From assembly GCA_030916665.1 (NCBI GenBank), contig JAUPWC010000625.1, forward strand, positions 1-8,360: DNA of 8,360 nucleotides, written 5' to 3'. The stretch comes from Verrucomicrobiota bacterium. Lineage in GTDB: Bacteria > Verrucomicrobiota > Verrucomicrobiia > Opitutales > Opitutaceae. The translations under genes were made by a program, and so were the position numbers. Position 1 is the first letter of the stretch; every line of letters begins with the position of its first letter. Of the stretch, positions 1-6,922 are shown in pieces. Under the pieces are notes generated by a model. The model was given only the letters and a program-made list of their open reading frames with translations, did no database searches and was not told the DNA's origin.

Positions 1-89
1 CTAGGCGCGATGTCCGGACAACGCGAGGGGGATGACGAGGTAGCCGCCGGCACTTGGCCAAAGCGTTCGCCGGCCATGCGATTCGACCG

Positions 90-113
90 ATTATAGGCCG
101 TCGCAAAAGCCGT
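90..113 (-). promoter_or_regulatory. Possible minus-strand promoter with consensus -10
   Basis: Read on the minus strand, 95-90 is a perfect TATAAT. Upstream, CTGACG lies 15 nt away and matches four of six bases of the -35 consensus, at a shorter than ideal spacing. A start near 83 would leave almost no leader before the ATG at 77. The promoter would serve a gene running off the left edge. One hexamer match in 8 kb is weak evidence, so this is only a candidate. Confidence 0.25.
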
Positions 114-190
114 CAGGAGGGCGGATCACAGCCACGCCCATGCGATAAGTCGTTGCTGCGGCTGCACCAAGAGACCGACATTTTCCACCC

Positions 191-219
191 TTGACCCCTC
201 TGAAAGCGGGAGCTTCCTT
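191..219 (+). promoter_or_regulatory. Possible promoter of tRNA-Gln
   Basis: TTGACC at 191-196 matches five of six bases of the -35 consensus and ends 33 nt before the tRNA 5' end. The -10 position 17 nt downstream (214-219, TTCCTT) is poor, so only the -35 and the distance support the call. Initiation would fall a few bases before position 230. Confidence 0.3.
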
Positions 220-229
220 GGCCCCTCCT

Positions 230-303
230 TGCCTGGTGGTGTAATGGCAGCACAGATGACTTTGACTCATCTAGTCATGGTTCGAATCCATGCCGGGCAG
301 CCA
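230..303 (+). tRNA. trnQ: tRNA-Gln, anticodon TTG (UUG)
   Basis: The full cloverleaf can be folded by hand. The acceptor stem is 230-236 with 293-299, one G-U pair. The D stem is 239-241 with 251-253. The anticodon stem is 255-259 with 267-271, closing a 7-nt loop (260-266, CTTTGAC) whose positions 34-36 are TTG at 262-264. The variable loop is 272-275, and the T stem 276-280 with 288-292 encloses TTCGAAT. The discriminator is G300 and CCA is encoded at 301-303. It reads CAA, and by wobble CAG, as glutamine. The gene stands alone in the visible sequence and faces the minus-strand primase-helicase gene, whose stop codon is only 28 nt away. Confidence 0.97.
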
Positions 304-310
304 AAATTCT

Positions 311-349
311 TAGGGGTTGCGTGTTCACCCCTAGAACCCCATCGGGGTT
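311..349 (-). terminator. Hairpin cluster between convergent tRNA-Gln and primase-helicase gene
   Basis: TAGGGGT at 311-317 pairs with ACCCCTA at 327-333 (7 bp, 9-nt loop), overlapping the TAG stop of the minus-strand gene. Read on the minus strand the stem is followed within a few bases by AATTTT (309-304), a short U tract, so this is a plausible intrinsic terminator for that gene. A second hairpin, AACCCC 335-340 with GGGGTT 344-349, lies inside the last codons and could compete for pairing. In the plus direction no T run follows, so termination of the tRNA transcript here is less certain. Confidence 0.45.
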
Positions 350-1158
350 ACCTTTCCGGGCATTTCGATCCGATAACCCATTTCGCCGTAGCCGGCCAGA
401 CGGCGCCGAAACATCGCTTGGGTGATGGGGTGGTTCTCGTCGAGGTAGTCGAAAATGACCGCGTCGCGCTTCGCTTCATGGCTGCGATGCAGCCGCCCGG
501 CGTATTGCACCAACCTTCCTTTGAACGAGAGAGGCATCGCTAACACCAGCGTGTCCAGTTGCGGGAGAGCAAAACCCTCGCCCATCAAGGACGCCGTCGC
601 GAACAGCACGAATGGATGGCTTTCGCTGTAGTGGCCGTCGATCTTTTGCAGGACATCCTTTCGGGCTTTCTTCCCCACGAGGCCATCCAAACGAAACCGA
701 GTGACTTCGGGCGCCTGGCTGGCGAAGCGTTGCTCCAGCCGCTCAAGGTAATTCTTGCGGTCAGCCAAAACCAGCGGGGATCGACCGTCAGCCACACACG
801 ACATGAGATCGGTGGTGATGACATCTAAACGCCCCTCGTCACGCACGAGCGCGTCCCATAGTTCGTGGAGCGGTGAACGTTCACCAGGGCCTGCCGGTAG
901 GGCGATGGTCGTCGCCCGGACTTTCACGAGGCGTGCTCTGGTCGCGGGCTCTTCATGCAGGGTATGCCGAATCGGGCCACACTGGGCGAACATGAGCTTT
1001 TCGAGCCGATCCTTTCGTTTGGGCGTGGCAGTCAGGCCGTAAACGCGACAGCTCGGACTGGCCTTCATGATGGCCTCAAAGGAGGCTGCGGGCACATGAT
1101 GGCACTCATCGACGATAACCATGCCGTATCCTGCGAGCACGGCACCGGGCTTCTCCAT
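331..1158 (-). pseudogene. TOTE primase-helicase, C-terminal part (SF2 motor), cut off by a frameshift
   Basis: This is the second half of the helicase begun by the frame at 2762-1065. It carries the remaining SF2 motifs in order: DECHH (Walker B, motif II) at residues 17-21 of this piece, TATP (motif III) at 43-46, ATASLMGEGF (motif V region) at 187-196, and QYAGRLHR (motif VI) at 218-225, followed by a C-terminal tail ending PMGF. These complete the Walker A and motif Ia of the upstream piece, so together they would form one ATP-dependent nucleic-acid motor. Supplying one base near 1166-1169 joins S532 to L533 and M536 of a protein of about 810 aa. The methionine at 1158 is an ordinary internal residue; I see no ribosome binding site and doubt that it starts an independent protein. 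A sequencing error remains possible. Confidence 0.85.
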
Positions 1159-2762
1159 CCGCGCCAGGAAGGGAGCATAGCTACATCCAGTCGATGCGTG
1201 ATTCGCGGAGCCTGACCGCGCCAGATTCCTATGTTCTTTCGCTTCAGGCCGAGAAAGCGGATGGCTGTATCACGCCATTGATCCACGAGCACGGCTCGAT
1301 GCACCAAAATCAATGTCGAGGTTCGGGCCCGGGCGATCATCGCGCATCCCATCACGGTTTTCCCAGAGCCCGGTGGCGCGCATAGCACGCCGTGGTCATT
1401 GGCAAGCATGGCGCCAACAGCCGTCGCTTGATTGGCGCGCAATTCTCCCTCGAATTTCCAAGCAATCCGGGCACCTGCATCACGTCCGTCCTGCACAGCA
1501 ACCGTTGCGCCGGCTGCCTCCAGCACGCCCAAGCATCGGTCGAAAACTCCGCGTGGCAGCACCAGTCGATCCGGGTGCCATTCACCAGCAAACAAGAAGC
1601 GTGGTGTGTCGAAGGTCGCAAAACGGAGCCGCAGCTTCTCGTGGAATATCGGATTCGGGAAAGTCGCCAGCCGCCGTAGTGCCGCCAAGACCGGTGGCGG
1701 TAGCGAGCGAGAGAGATGAACTTGAGCGTCCAGACGAACCGTGACTTCGCCCGACACCATCCCCGGGCGAATTCGTGGCTGAGATAGGTCCAAGATCGCG
1801 TTGTCGCCCTGCAGGACGAAGTCGTCGCCTGATAGCTGCGCGGATTCTGCATGGACTGATGACGGAAGCGGTGCGACCGGCGCGATTCGGGCGAGCGTCC
1901 GTTCGAGAGTGTCCTGGCTCAACCGAGGCAATCCCGCGAGATACATCCACTGGTCCTTCAGGGGCTGCAAATCGGCGTCCAAGAAGAGTGTATTTCCGTT
2001 CTCACGCGGAGCTCGGGCCAACGGCAAAGCGATCAAGTTTCCGAATCCGCCCGCGGGAAGGGTATCTTGATTTGGGAACAAACGATCATAGGCTCCCAAC
2101 GACAGTGCAGGCCGAAGAGCAGCAGCCTTGGCCACCAGAATCGTGCCCAATCGGCGCGCCAAGGCGGCTGGCACCGGTTGCGCAAAGAAGATCCAGGCAT
2201 GGGCGCCGTTTCCGGAACGCGAACGTTCGACAGCAACCTTGATCCCGATGCGCTCCGCCGCCTCGCGATACGCCAACACATCGGCTCGCCAATCGCTGCC
2301 GTCGAAATCTGCCGCCAAAAATCGACAGGTGTCATCCACGGCGATGGCGTAAACACCGAGGGTGTGCGCGCCCCTCAGGTGGGCCTCGATAGCCCTTTCA
2401 TCGAGCGGTGGAAATTTCTGATGCGGACAATCGCTGCACTTTACCCGTGGTTTCTCGCATAGCCCGGCGCGCCACTCGTTGTCACAGGCTGGCGAATAAC
2501 CGTTGCGGCCCGTCTTTTCATTCTCCCAACGTTTCGGATACACGGACCGGCGGGTCCCGAAGAGGTCGAGAAATAGCGCGACTTTCTCTGCGGGCGTGCG
2601 TGGAGGTGGCTGCGTCGAGCGTGGAGCCTCGAATTCAAGGCCCACATCCGATTCCAATGCGGCGATTTCATCCTCGGTCTGAGCGGTCTCGGCCGCGAGC
2701 GCGGTTAGTTTTCGTCGCAACTCCCTCAAGCGCTGCTGACGCGGCGGTGGCTCGGAGTCCAT
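1065..2762 (-). CDS. TOTE-type primase-helicase, N-terminal part (AEP primase plus helicase motif I), frameshifted
   Basis: First part of a primase-helicase. Residues 7-42 look like a short coiled coil. A four-cysteine cluster (C93, C102, C109, C112) may bind zinc. The archaeo-eukaryotic primase domain follows, with AADFDGSDW (metal-binding D152/D154), SGNGAHAW (H188 of the SxH motif) and GNLIALPL near 241-248. After a linker comes the helicase start, with CAPPGSGKT (Walker A) at 461-469 and motif Ia LVHRAVLVDQW at 486-496. This order matches the family named TOTE conflict-system AEP primase, known from comparative genomics as a predicted conflict module. After residue 532 the frame shifts and adds a spurious tail to a stop at 1065. 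The ATG at 2762 overlaps the Fic stop (TGATG), with AGGA three bases before it, so translation is probably coupled. No nuclease domain is visible. Confidence 0.88.
   Translation of the reverse strand: MDSEPPPRQQRLRELRRKLTALAAETAQTEDEIAALESDVGLEFEAPRSTQPPPRTPAEKVALFLDLFGTRRSVYPKRWENEKTGRNGYSPACDNEWRAGLCEKPRVKCSDCPHQKFPPLDERAIEAHLRGAHTLGVYAIAVDDTCRFLAADFDGSDWRADVLAYREAAERIGIKVAVERSRSGNGAHAWIFFAQPVPAALARRLGTILVAKAAALRPALSLGAYDRLFPNQDTLPAGGFGNLIALPLARAPRENGNTLFLDADLQPLKDQWMYLAGLPRLSQDTLERTLARIAPVAPLPSSVHAESAQLSGDDFVLQGDNAILDLSQPRIRPGMVSGEVTVRLDAQVHLSRSLPPPVLAALRRLATFPNPIFHEKLRLRFATFDTPRFLFAGEWHPDRLVLPRGVFDRCLGVLEAAGATVAVQDGRDAGARIAWKFEGELRANQATAVGAMLANDHGVLCAPPGSGKTVMGCAMIARARTSTLILVHRAVLVDQWRDTAIRFLGLKRKNIGIWRGQAPRITHRLDVAMLPSWRGWRSPVPCSQDTAWLSSMSAIMCPQPPLRPS
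1164..1173 (-). other. Frameshift site in the primase-helicase gene (one base missing)
   Basis: On the coding strand the frame reads GTA GCT ATG CTC CCT TCC and then TGG CGC, leaving the helicase sequence. If one C is restored after TCC it continues CTG GCG CGG ATG GAG AAG, giving VAMLPSLARMEKPG, the expected stretch between motifs Ia and II. The missing base therefore lies at about 1166-1169. There is no homopolymer longer than three, and no canonical slippery heptamer. Confidence 0.85.
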
Positions 2763-3139
2763 CAGTCCTGGGTGGCCCGGCGCTTCGTGACGGGTGGTTC
2801 CGGCACGAGGCGCGCGGGCTCTTCGAGGATATCCAGAATGGCGCGGGCGCAGAAGACGCGGTCACGCTTGCTTTCCCCGACCTTGGTCAGGACGCCGCCT
2901 TCTTCCAGTGCGGTGATGGCGCGCATGACGGTGTTGTAGGCGACCCCAAGGCGGCGCTCGGTCTCGCGGGGCGTGAGGAAGGGGTTCGAGCCGACGAGAT
3001 CGATGAGCTGCAGCGGCACCTTCGACCCGCTGCCGGCAAAGGCCTCGCGCCAGTCGGCCAACTGTTGGTTGATGCGCTCGGCCCGGCTTAAGGCGTCCTC
3101 CGACTGCCGCGCGACGCCGTTGAAGAAATACTCCAGCCA
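2762..3139 (-). pseudogene. Fic protein, C-terminal part with winged-helix DNA-binding domain, cut off by a frameshift
   Basis: In the -1 frame relative to the Fic catalytic part, the codons from about 3139 to the TGA at 2764-2762 continue the same protein. LEYFFNGVARQSEDAL is the usual segment after GDWxGW in Fic proteins, followed by a helical linker. Then comes a winged helix-turn-helix: PFLTPRETERRLGVAYNTV followed by MRAITALEEGGVLTKVGES (roughly 2980-2850), ending in a basic tail KRRATQD. Many Fic proteins of this architecture carry such a domain, which could bind the operon's own control region. It has no start codon of its own; with the frame restored it forms residues 273-396. Its TGA shares an A with the ATG of the primase-helicase gene. 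Confidence 0.85.
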
Positions 3140-3948
3140 GCCCAGTCGCCGCGTTCGGTGATGCCGCGCAGGCCGTCGTAGTAGTCGTTTCGCGTCGCCT
3201 CGAAGAAGGCTGACAGGTAAAGCAGGCGCTCGGTCAACACACCTCGCGCACACAGTGAAAGGGTGATGAGCAGACGTCCGACGCGTCCGTTGCCGTCTAT
3301 GAACGAGTGGATGGCCTCGAACTGGTAGTGCATCAGCGCAGAGTGGACCAGTGGCGGCACTGATTCGTCGTGTAGAAAATCCTCCCACCGGCCGAGGTGG
3401 TCCAGCAAGTCGGCCGGCGGTGGCGGCACATAGGAGGCATCGGCCAGGGTGCAACCCGGTCGACCGATCCAGTTCTGGGTCCGGCGGAATTGTCCAGGCG
3501 TGGCGTGGTTGCCGCGCACCCCGGTCATCAGTTTTTCGTGCAGTTCGCGAACGAGCCGGAGAGACAGCGGCAACGACTCGAGGCGTTTGAGGCCGTGCTT
3601 GAGGGCCGTCACGTAGTTGCCGACTTCGCGCAGGTCCTCGGGACTGCGCTCGGGGCTGACGCCAGCATCGGCCGCGAGCAGTTCGCCAAGGGTGGCCTGG
3701 GTGCCTTCGATGCGACTCGAATAAACCGCCTCCCGTTGCACGAACGGGCGAATCAGCAGGTGCGGATTGGGCAGCCTCCGACCCTCGCCTGCGAGTCGGC
3801 CCAGCAACCGATCCGCATGGGAGAGCGCCCGAACCAGCTTGGGCGTCCAGACGATTTCCGGTGGCAACGGGCTGGGATGAAAGGCTCGGTAGCCTTCCAG
3901 CGTCTTGACCCACCGCCCGGACGGGCTCCCTGCCGAGCTGGATTTCAT
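3088..3948 (-). CDS. Fic-domain AMP transferase-like protein, catalytic part, frameshifted near its C-terminus
   Basis: Fic enzymes usually transfer AMP from ATP to a hydroxyl side chain of a target protein. The catalytic loop is complete: H214-SFIDGNGRVGR-225, with catalytic H214, metal-binding D218 and phosphate-binding R222/R225. The N-terminal inhibitory motif (S/T)xxxE(G/N) is present as SSRIEG at residues 77-82, placing it with Fic proteins whose inhibitory helix precedes the core. The N-terminal region (RAFHPSPLPP, PFVQREAVYSSRIEGT) is typical of the family. After GDWAGW (residue 272) the frame shifts and ends with a 14-residue spurious tail, losing the winged helix. I prefer the ATG at 3948; an in-frame TTG at 3960 is also possible. 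Neither has a clear Shine-Dalgarno sequence. It is the first gene of the operon. Its target is unknown; the coupled primase-helicase is one candidate. Confidence 0.9.
   Translation of the reverse strand: MKSSSAGSPSGRWVKTLEGYRAFHPSPLPPEIVWTPKLVRALSHADRLLGRLAGEGRRLPNPHLLIRPFVQREAVYSSRIEGTQATLGELLAADAGVSPERSPEDLREVGNYVTALKHGLKRLESLPLSLRLVRELHEKLMTGVRGNHATPGQFRRTQNWIGRPGCTLADASYVPPPPADLLDHLGRWEDFLHDESVPPLVHSALMHYQFEAIHSFIDGNGRVGRLLITLSLCARGVLTERLLYLSAFFEATRNDYYDGLRGITERGDWAGWSISSTASRGSRRTP
3133..3145 (-). repeat. CTGG tandem repeat at the Fic frameshift
   Basis: The coding strand reads CTGG-G-CTGG-CTGG here (plus strand CCAG CCAG C CCAG). The family pattern GDWxGWL needs GAC TGG GCT GGC TGG CTG, which is exactly one CTGG unit more than is present. 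Loss of one 4-nt unit by slippage therefore explains the break, and regaining it would restore a 396-aa protein. That one unit was lost is an inference from the family motif. Confidence 0.7.
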
Positions 3949-3969
3949 GAGTGGAAACAAGCAGGCTGG

Positions 3970-4018
3970 TTATTTCCATCATGGCTAAACTATGGAAATA
4001 AGGCTGCTCGCTATTTCC
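3970..4018. promoter_or_regulatory. Palindromic candidate operator upstream of the Fic gene
   Basis: TTATTTCCAT at 3970-3979 and ATGGAAATAA at 3992-4001 form a perfect 10-bp inverted repeat with a 12-nt spacer. The core TATTTCC occurs a third time at 4012-4018. The AT-rich sites stand out in a GC-rich setting and begin 22 nt upstream of the Fic ATG, where a bound protein could block transcription. The obvious ligand is the winged helix at the C-terminus of the Fic protein itself, giving autoregulation. The repeat is seen directly; the role is inferred. Confidence 0.55.
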
Positions 4019-4073
4019 GTGGGTCGTTAGGGGCAAAGGACGAGCCCGTTGGGGTGAGGATTTTTGAAGCGAA

Positions 4074-4191
4074 TGGAGCGAATCCGCTGCGCCAGAATGA
4101 CCGCCGCGAGTGCGCATTCGCTCCAGCGGTTTGACTCAACTGGTCCGCACCCGAGGGAAATATCTCGGAATACCCCCCCTGATTCGCTCCA
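4074..4191. repeat. Three copies of a 10-bp repeat ATTCGCTCCA
   Basis: TGGAGCGAAT at 4074-4083 is the exact reverse complement of ATTCGCTCCA at 4116-4125, and the latter recurs in direct orientation at 4182-4191. The first copy also sits in a short direct repeat, AGCGAAT at 4068-4074 and 4077-4083. The first two copies could form a stem with a 32-nt loop. No function is evident. Confidence 0.5.
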
Positions 4192-4598
4192 GAAAGTTCG
4201 GGGTGCCGCTCACCGCGGGCAGTCACTTCGAAAAAGTCTGAACCGATTTTCAGATCGGTCAAAGAGACACCGAAGTGCCTGAAGAATGATTGGAAGTCCC
4301 TAGAAACGTTATGACCGTTCTGTGCTCGAGTTCGCGGTCTTGGTTGGAATCTCGACTGTTTTTGGCCATCACGCGCCTGCCCTCGAAAAAGATTTTGAGC
4401 CAGACTGAGTGGCTTCGACAAGGCTTGCGCGGTCTCGACGCCGCGATCATTGGCTTTGCGATTTGGCTTTGCCTCCATGGCGTGAACTGTCCACGGACCT
4501 GCGTGGCTTGTATCAAATGATCAGCCTACTAGCGTCGCAAACATGAGCGCCCCGACTGCCCCGAAACATACGGCCCGGAAACGGCTGACGATTGACCG

Positions 4599-6794
4599 AT
4601 GACACCCCGCCTCACCCTCCTGCTCTGCCTTGCCCTGTTCGCCGGAACCGGCCGGGCGGCAGACGCCACGGCGCCGGGCAACCGGCTCGCCCGGGAAACT
4701 TCCCCCTACCTGCGGCAGCACGCCACCAATCCCGTGGACTGGTATCCGTGGGGGCCCGAGGCCTTTGCCCGCGCCCGCGCGGAGAACAAGCTGATCTTCC
4801 TCTCCGTCGGCTATTCCACCTGCCACTGGTGCCACGTGATGGAGCGCGAGTCGTTTGCCGATCCCGCCGTCGCCGCCGTGCTGAACGCCGCTTTCGTCTG
4901 CATCAAGGTGGACCGCGAGGAGCGGCCCGACGTGGACCGGCTCTACATGACCTACCTGCAGGCCGCGACGGGCGGCGGCGGCTGGCCGATGACGCTGTGG
5001 CTGACCCCCGACCTGAAGCCGGTCTTCGGCGGCACGTATTTCCCGCCGGAAAGCGCCCCCGGCCGGCCCGGGCTCAAGCTCCTCGCCGCCCGCCTCGCCC
5101 AAGCCTGGGAGGACGACCGCGCCACGGTGCTCGCGCAGGCCGAGGGGATTTTCGCCGCCCTCGTCGAGGAAACGCGCTCGCTGCCCGCGGATTCGCTGCC
5201 CGCAATCGCGCCATTGCGGGCGCGCGGCCTGGCGGCGGCCGAGGCCGCCCTTGATGCCCGGCACGGCGGTTTCGAGTCAGCCCCCAAGTTTCCCAATGCC
5301 CCCGTGCTCGAGTTTCTGCTCGATGAGGCCGCGATGGCGAAGGACGCCGCGATGCGCGAGCGCGCCCTGCGCCCGGCCCTGCACACCCTGCGGGCCCTCG
5401 TCGCCGGCGGCATCCACGACCAGCTTGGCGGCGGTTTTCATCGCTACACCGTGGATGCCGGGTGGCGCGTGCCGCATTTCGAAAAGATGCTCGCCGACCA
5501 GGCGCAACTGACCGGCGTGTTGCTCACCGCCTGGCAGCTCACGGGCGATCCCGCGCTGCGCACCGCCGCGCAGGACACGCTCGCCTACGTGCAACGCCGC
5601 CTGACCGCACCCGACGGTGCCTTCCTGACGGCGGAGGATGCCGACAGTGCCACGCCGGACACCCCCGCGGGCCACGCCGAGGGCGCGTTCTACGTGTGGA
5701 CGGCCGCTGAATTCGCCAAGGCTCTCGGCCCCGAGGAAGCGACGCTCGCGGCCTACGCCTTCGGCATCGAACCGGCGGGCAACACGGAACCGGCGGGCGA
5801 GGAAGCCCTCGCCGGCTTGAACGTGCCTTACCGCGCGCACCCGCCGGCGGAATGCGCCGCGCGGTTCGGTCTCAGCGAAGAACAGGTGCGCACCCGCCTC
5901 GCCGCCGCGATGGCCCGCCTGCGCGAGGTCCGCGACCAACGCACGCGTCCTGCCACCGACGACAAGATCCTCGCTTCCTGGAACGGACTCATGATCTCCG
6001 CCTTTGCCCGGGCCGCGCAGACGCTGCGCGAGCCGGCCCATGCCGCCACCGCCGCACGCGCCGCCGCCTTTCTTCGGCAGCACCTGCGCGATCCCGCGAC
6101 CGGCCGGCTGGCGCACAGCCACCGCGCCGGGGTGAGCGACCCGCGCGCCTTTCCGGAGGATTATGCCTTCCTCATCCAGGGCCTGCTCGATCTGCACGAG
6201 GCCGACGCCGACGTGCGCTGGCTGGCCTGGGCAATGGAGCTGCAGCACCTGCAGGACACACTGTTCCGCGACGAGGCCGGCGGCTACTTCCACAGCGTCG
6301 CCGGCGATCCAGGCGTGCCGCTGCGGCTGAAGGCCGGCGACGACGGCGCCGAGCCATCCGCCAATGCCGTCTCCCTCCGCAACCTCGCCCGACTCGCGGC
6401 GATCCTGCACGACGACACCTGGCGGCAGACGGCGGAGCACGCGGCCCGGGCCTTCGCGCCGCAGCTCGAGCGCGCACCCTTCTCCGCTCCCGCGATGCTT
6501 GCCGCCCTCGGCTGGCTCTCGGCCCCGGCGCAACAGATCATCATCCAGGGAGAAGCCGACGACCCGCGCACCGCCCGGCTGCTCGCGGAAGTGTGGACGC
6601 GACACCTCCCGCGTCGCGTGCTCCTCCGGGTTGACGCCGCAAACCGTGCATGGCTGGACGAACACATCGGGTTCATCCGGGCGCTGCCGGCCGAGTCGGA
6701 GCCGACCGCCTACGTCTGCGAAAACTTCGTCTGCCGCCTGCCGACCGGAGATCCCAGCGTGCTGGCCCGGCAGCTCACCGGCGGGAAGGAATAA
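4599..6794 (+). CDS. Secreted thioredoxin-like DUF255 protein (YyaL/SPATA20 family)
   Basis: 731 aa, about the usual length of the family. Residues 1-20 look like a signal peptide (hydrophobic [13 protein letters not shown], likely cleavage after GRA). Next is the hallmark [17 protein letters not shown] (35-51) and a thioredoxin-like domain with active-site C75-H-W-C78 and a GGGWPM loop near 126-131. The remainder matches the six-hairpin (alpha/alpha barrel, glycosidase-like) part: [20 protein letters not shown] near 280-298, EGAFYVWT near 361-368, [15 protein letters not shown] near 454-468, and a C-terminal pair C707/C712. Redox or chaperone-like activity is plausible, but no substrate is established for bacterial members. 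The leader suggests action outside the cytoplasm. The ATG at 4599 is chosen because the signal peptide begins there; no strong Shine-Dalgarno sequence precedes it. No frameshifts; codon third positions are strongly G/C. Confidence 0.93.
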   Translation: MTPRLTLLLCLALFAGTGRAADATAPGNRLARETSPYLRQHATNPVDWYPWGPEAFARARAENKLIFLSVGYSTCHWCHVMERESFADPAVAAVLNAAFVCIKVDREERPDVDRLYMTYLQAATGGGGWPMTLWLTPDLKPVFGGTYFPPESAPGRPGLKLLAARLAQAWEDDRATVLAQAEGIFAALVEETRSLPADSLPAIAPLRARGLAAAEAALDARHGGFESAPKFPNAPVLEFLLDEAAMAKDAAMRERALRPALHTLRALVAGGIHDQLGGGFHRYTVDAGWRVPHFEKMLADQAQLTGVLLTAWQLTGDPALRTAAQDTLAYVQRRLTAPDGAFLTAEDADSATPDTPAGHAEGAFYVWTAAEFAKALGPEEATLAAYAFGIEPAGNTEPAGEEALAGLNVPYRAHPPAECAARFGLSEEQVRTRLAAAMARLREVRDQRTRPATDDKILASWNGLMISAFARAAQTLREPAHAATAARAAAFLRQHLRDPATGRLAHSHRAGVSDPRAFPEDYAFLIQGLLDLHEADADVRWLAWAMELQHLQDTLFRDEAGGYFHSVAGDPGVPLRLKAGDDGAEPSANAVSLRNLARLAAILHDDTWRQTAEHAARAFAPQLERAPFSAPAMLAALGWLSAPAQQIIIQGEADDPRTARLLAEVWTRHLPRRVLLRVDAANRAWLDEHIGFIRALPAESEPTAYVCENFVCRLPTGDPSVLARQLTGGKE

Positions 6795-6804
6795 GCCTTC
6801 TCGC

Positions 6805-6822
6805 GCCGCCCGCCGGGGCGGC
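6805..6822 (+). terminator. GC-rich hairpin after the DUF255 gene
   Basis: GCCGCCC at 6805-6811 pairs with GGGCGGC at 6816-6822 around a 4-nt loop, 10 nt after the TAA stop. The stem is strong, but no T tract follows, so it may be only part of a terminator or an mRNA-stabilising structure. Confidence 0.4.
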
Positions 6823-6922
6823 CGGCCGCAGAAAGATTGGGACGAAACGCCGCGCCCGCGGGGTGAAACGCGGCCTCACGACACAGTTTGCCAAGATGTG
6901 CGGAGTTACGGAAGAATGCCTC

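Larger units (their letters stand above)
1..229. other. Left-edge region without a supportable gene
   Basis: I see no protein here that I can defend. On the plus strand, frame 1 is open from the window edge to a TAG at 94-96 and could be the last codons of an upstream gene. On the minus strand an ATG at 77-75 opens a frame that runs off the left edge (25 codons visible, starting MAGERFGQVP). Neither short translation resembles a family I know. The stretch also holds a perfect TATAAT in minus-strand sense (95-90) and a TTGACC just before the tRNA gene, listed separately. Confidence 0.45.
3949..4598. other. Gene-poor, lower-GC intergenic region
   Basis: About 650 bp without a gene that I can support, between the divergently oriented Fic operon and the DUF255 gene. 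G+C drops locally: I count 27 of 60 at 4261-4320, against 40 of 60 at 5401-5460. It contains the palindrome at 3970-4001, three copies of ATTCGCTCCA or its complement (4074-4191), and a small hairpin ACCGAT/ATCGGT at 4242-4259. Open frames of up to 155 codons exist, but none has a recognisable motif or a ribosome binding site. I found no convincing -35/-10 pair for either flanking gene, although both promoters should lie here. Confidence 0.6.

Noticed and set aside
230..303. A second tRNA 3'-end copy (attachment site) at the far side of the accessory operon
   Set aside because: I looked for GGTTCGAATCC and CCGGGCAGCCA elsewhere in the window and saw no copy.
1065..1170. Programmed -1 frameshifting as the way both broken genes are expressed
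   Set aside because: A -1 shift would restore both frames, but neither site has a canonical X-XXY-YYZ heptamer, and the Fic site would still lack one residue of GDWxGWL. Indels are the simpler explanation.
2762..4117. A 451-codon minus-strand open frame over the Fic locus
   Set aside because: Only its last 124 codons match Fic sequence. The rest is an arginine- and proline-rich shadow of the Fic frame, opened by high G+C.
4242..4259. Hairpin ACCGAT/ATCGGT as an intrinsic terminator on the minus strand
   Set aside because: The T run begins six bases after the stem, and no gene ends there.
4011..4478. A 155-codon minus-strand frame and a 76-codon plus-strand frame in the intergenic region
   Set aside because: No ribosome binding site, no recognisable domain, and no codon bias like the real genes.
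5277..6665. A 462-codon minus-strand open frame opposite the DUF255 gene
   Set aside because: It is low-complexity, glycine- and arginine-rich, has no motif, and lies fully antisense to a gene with clear family signatures.
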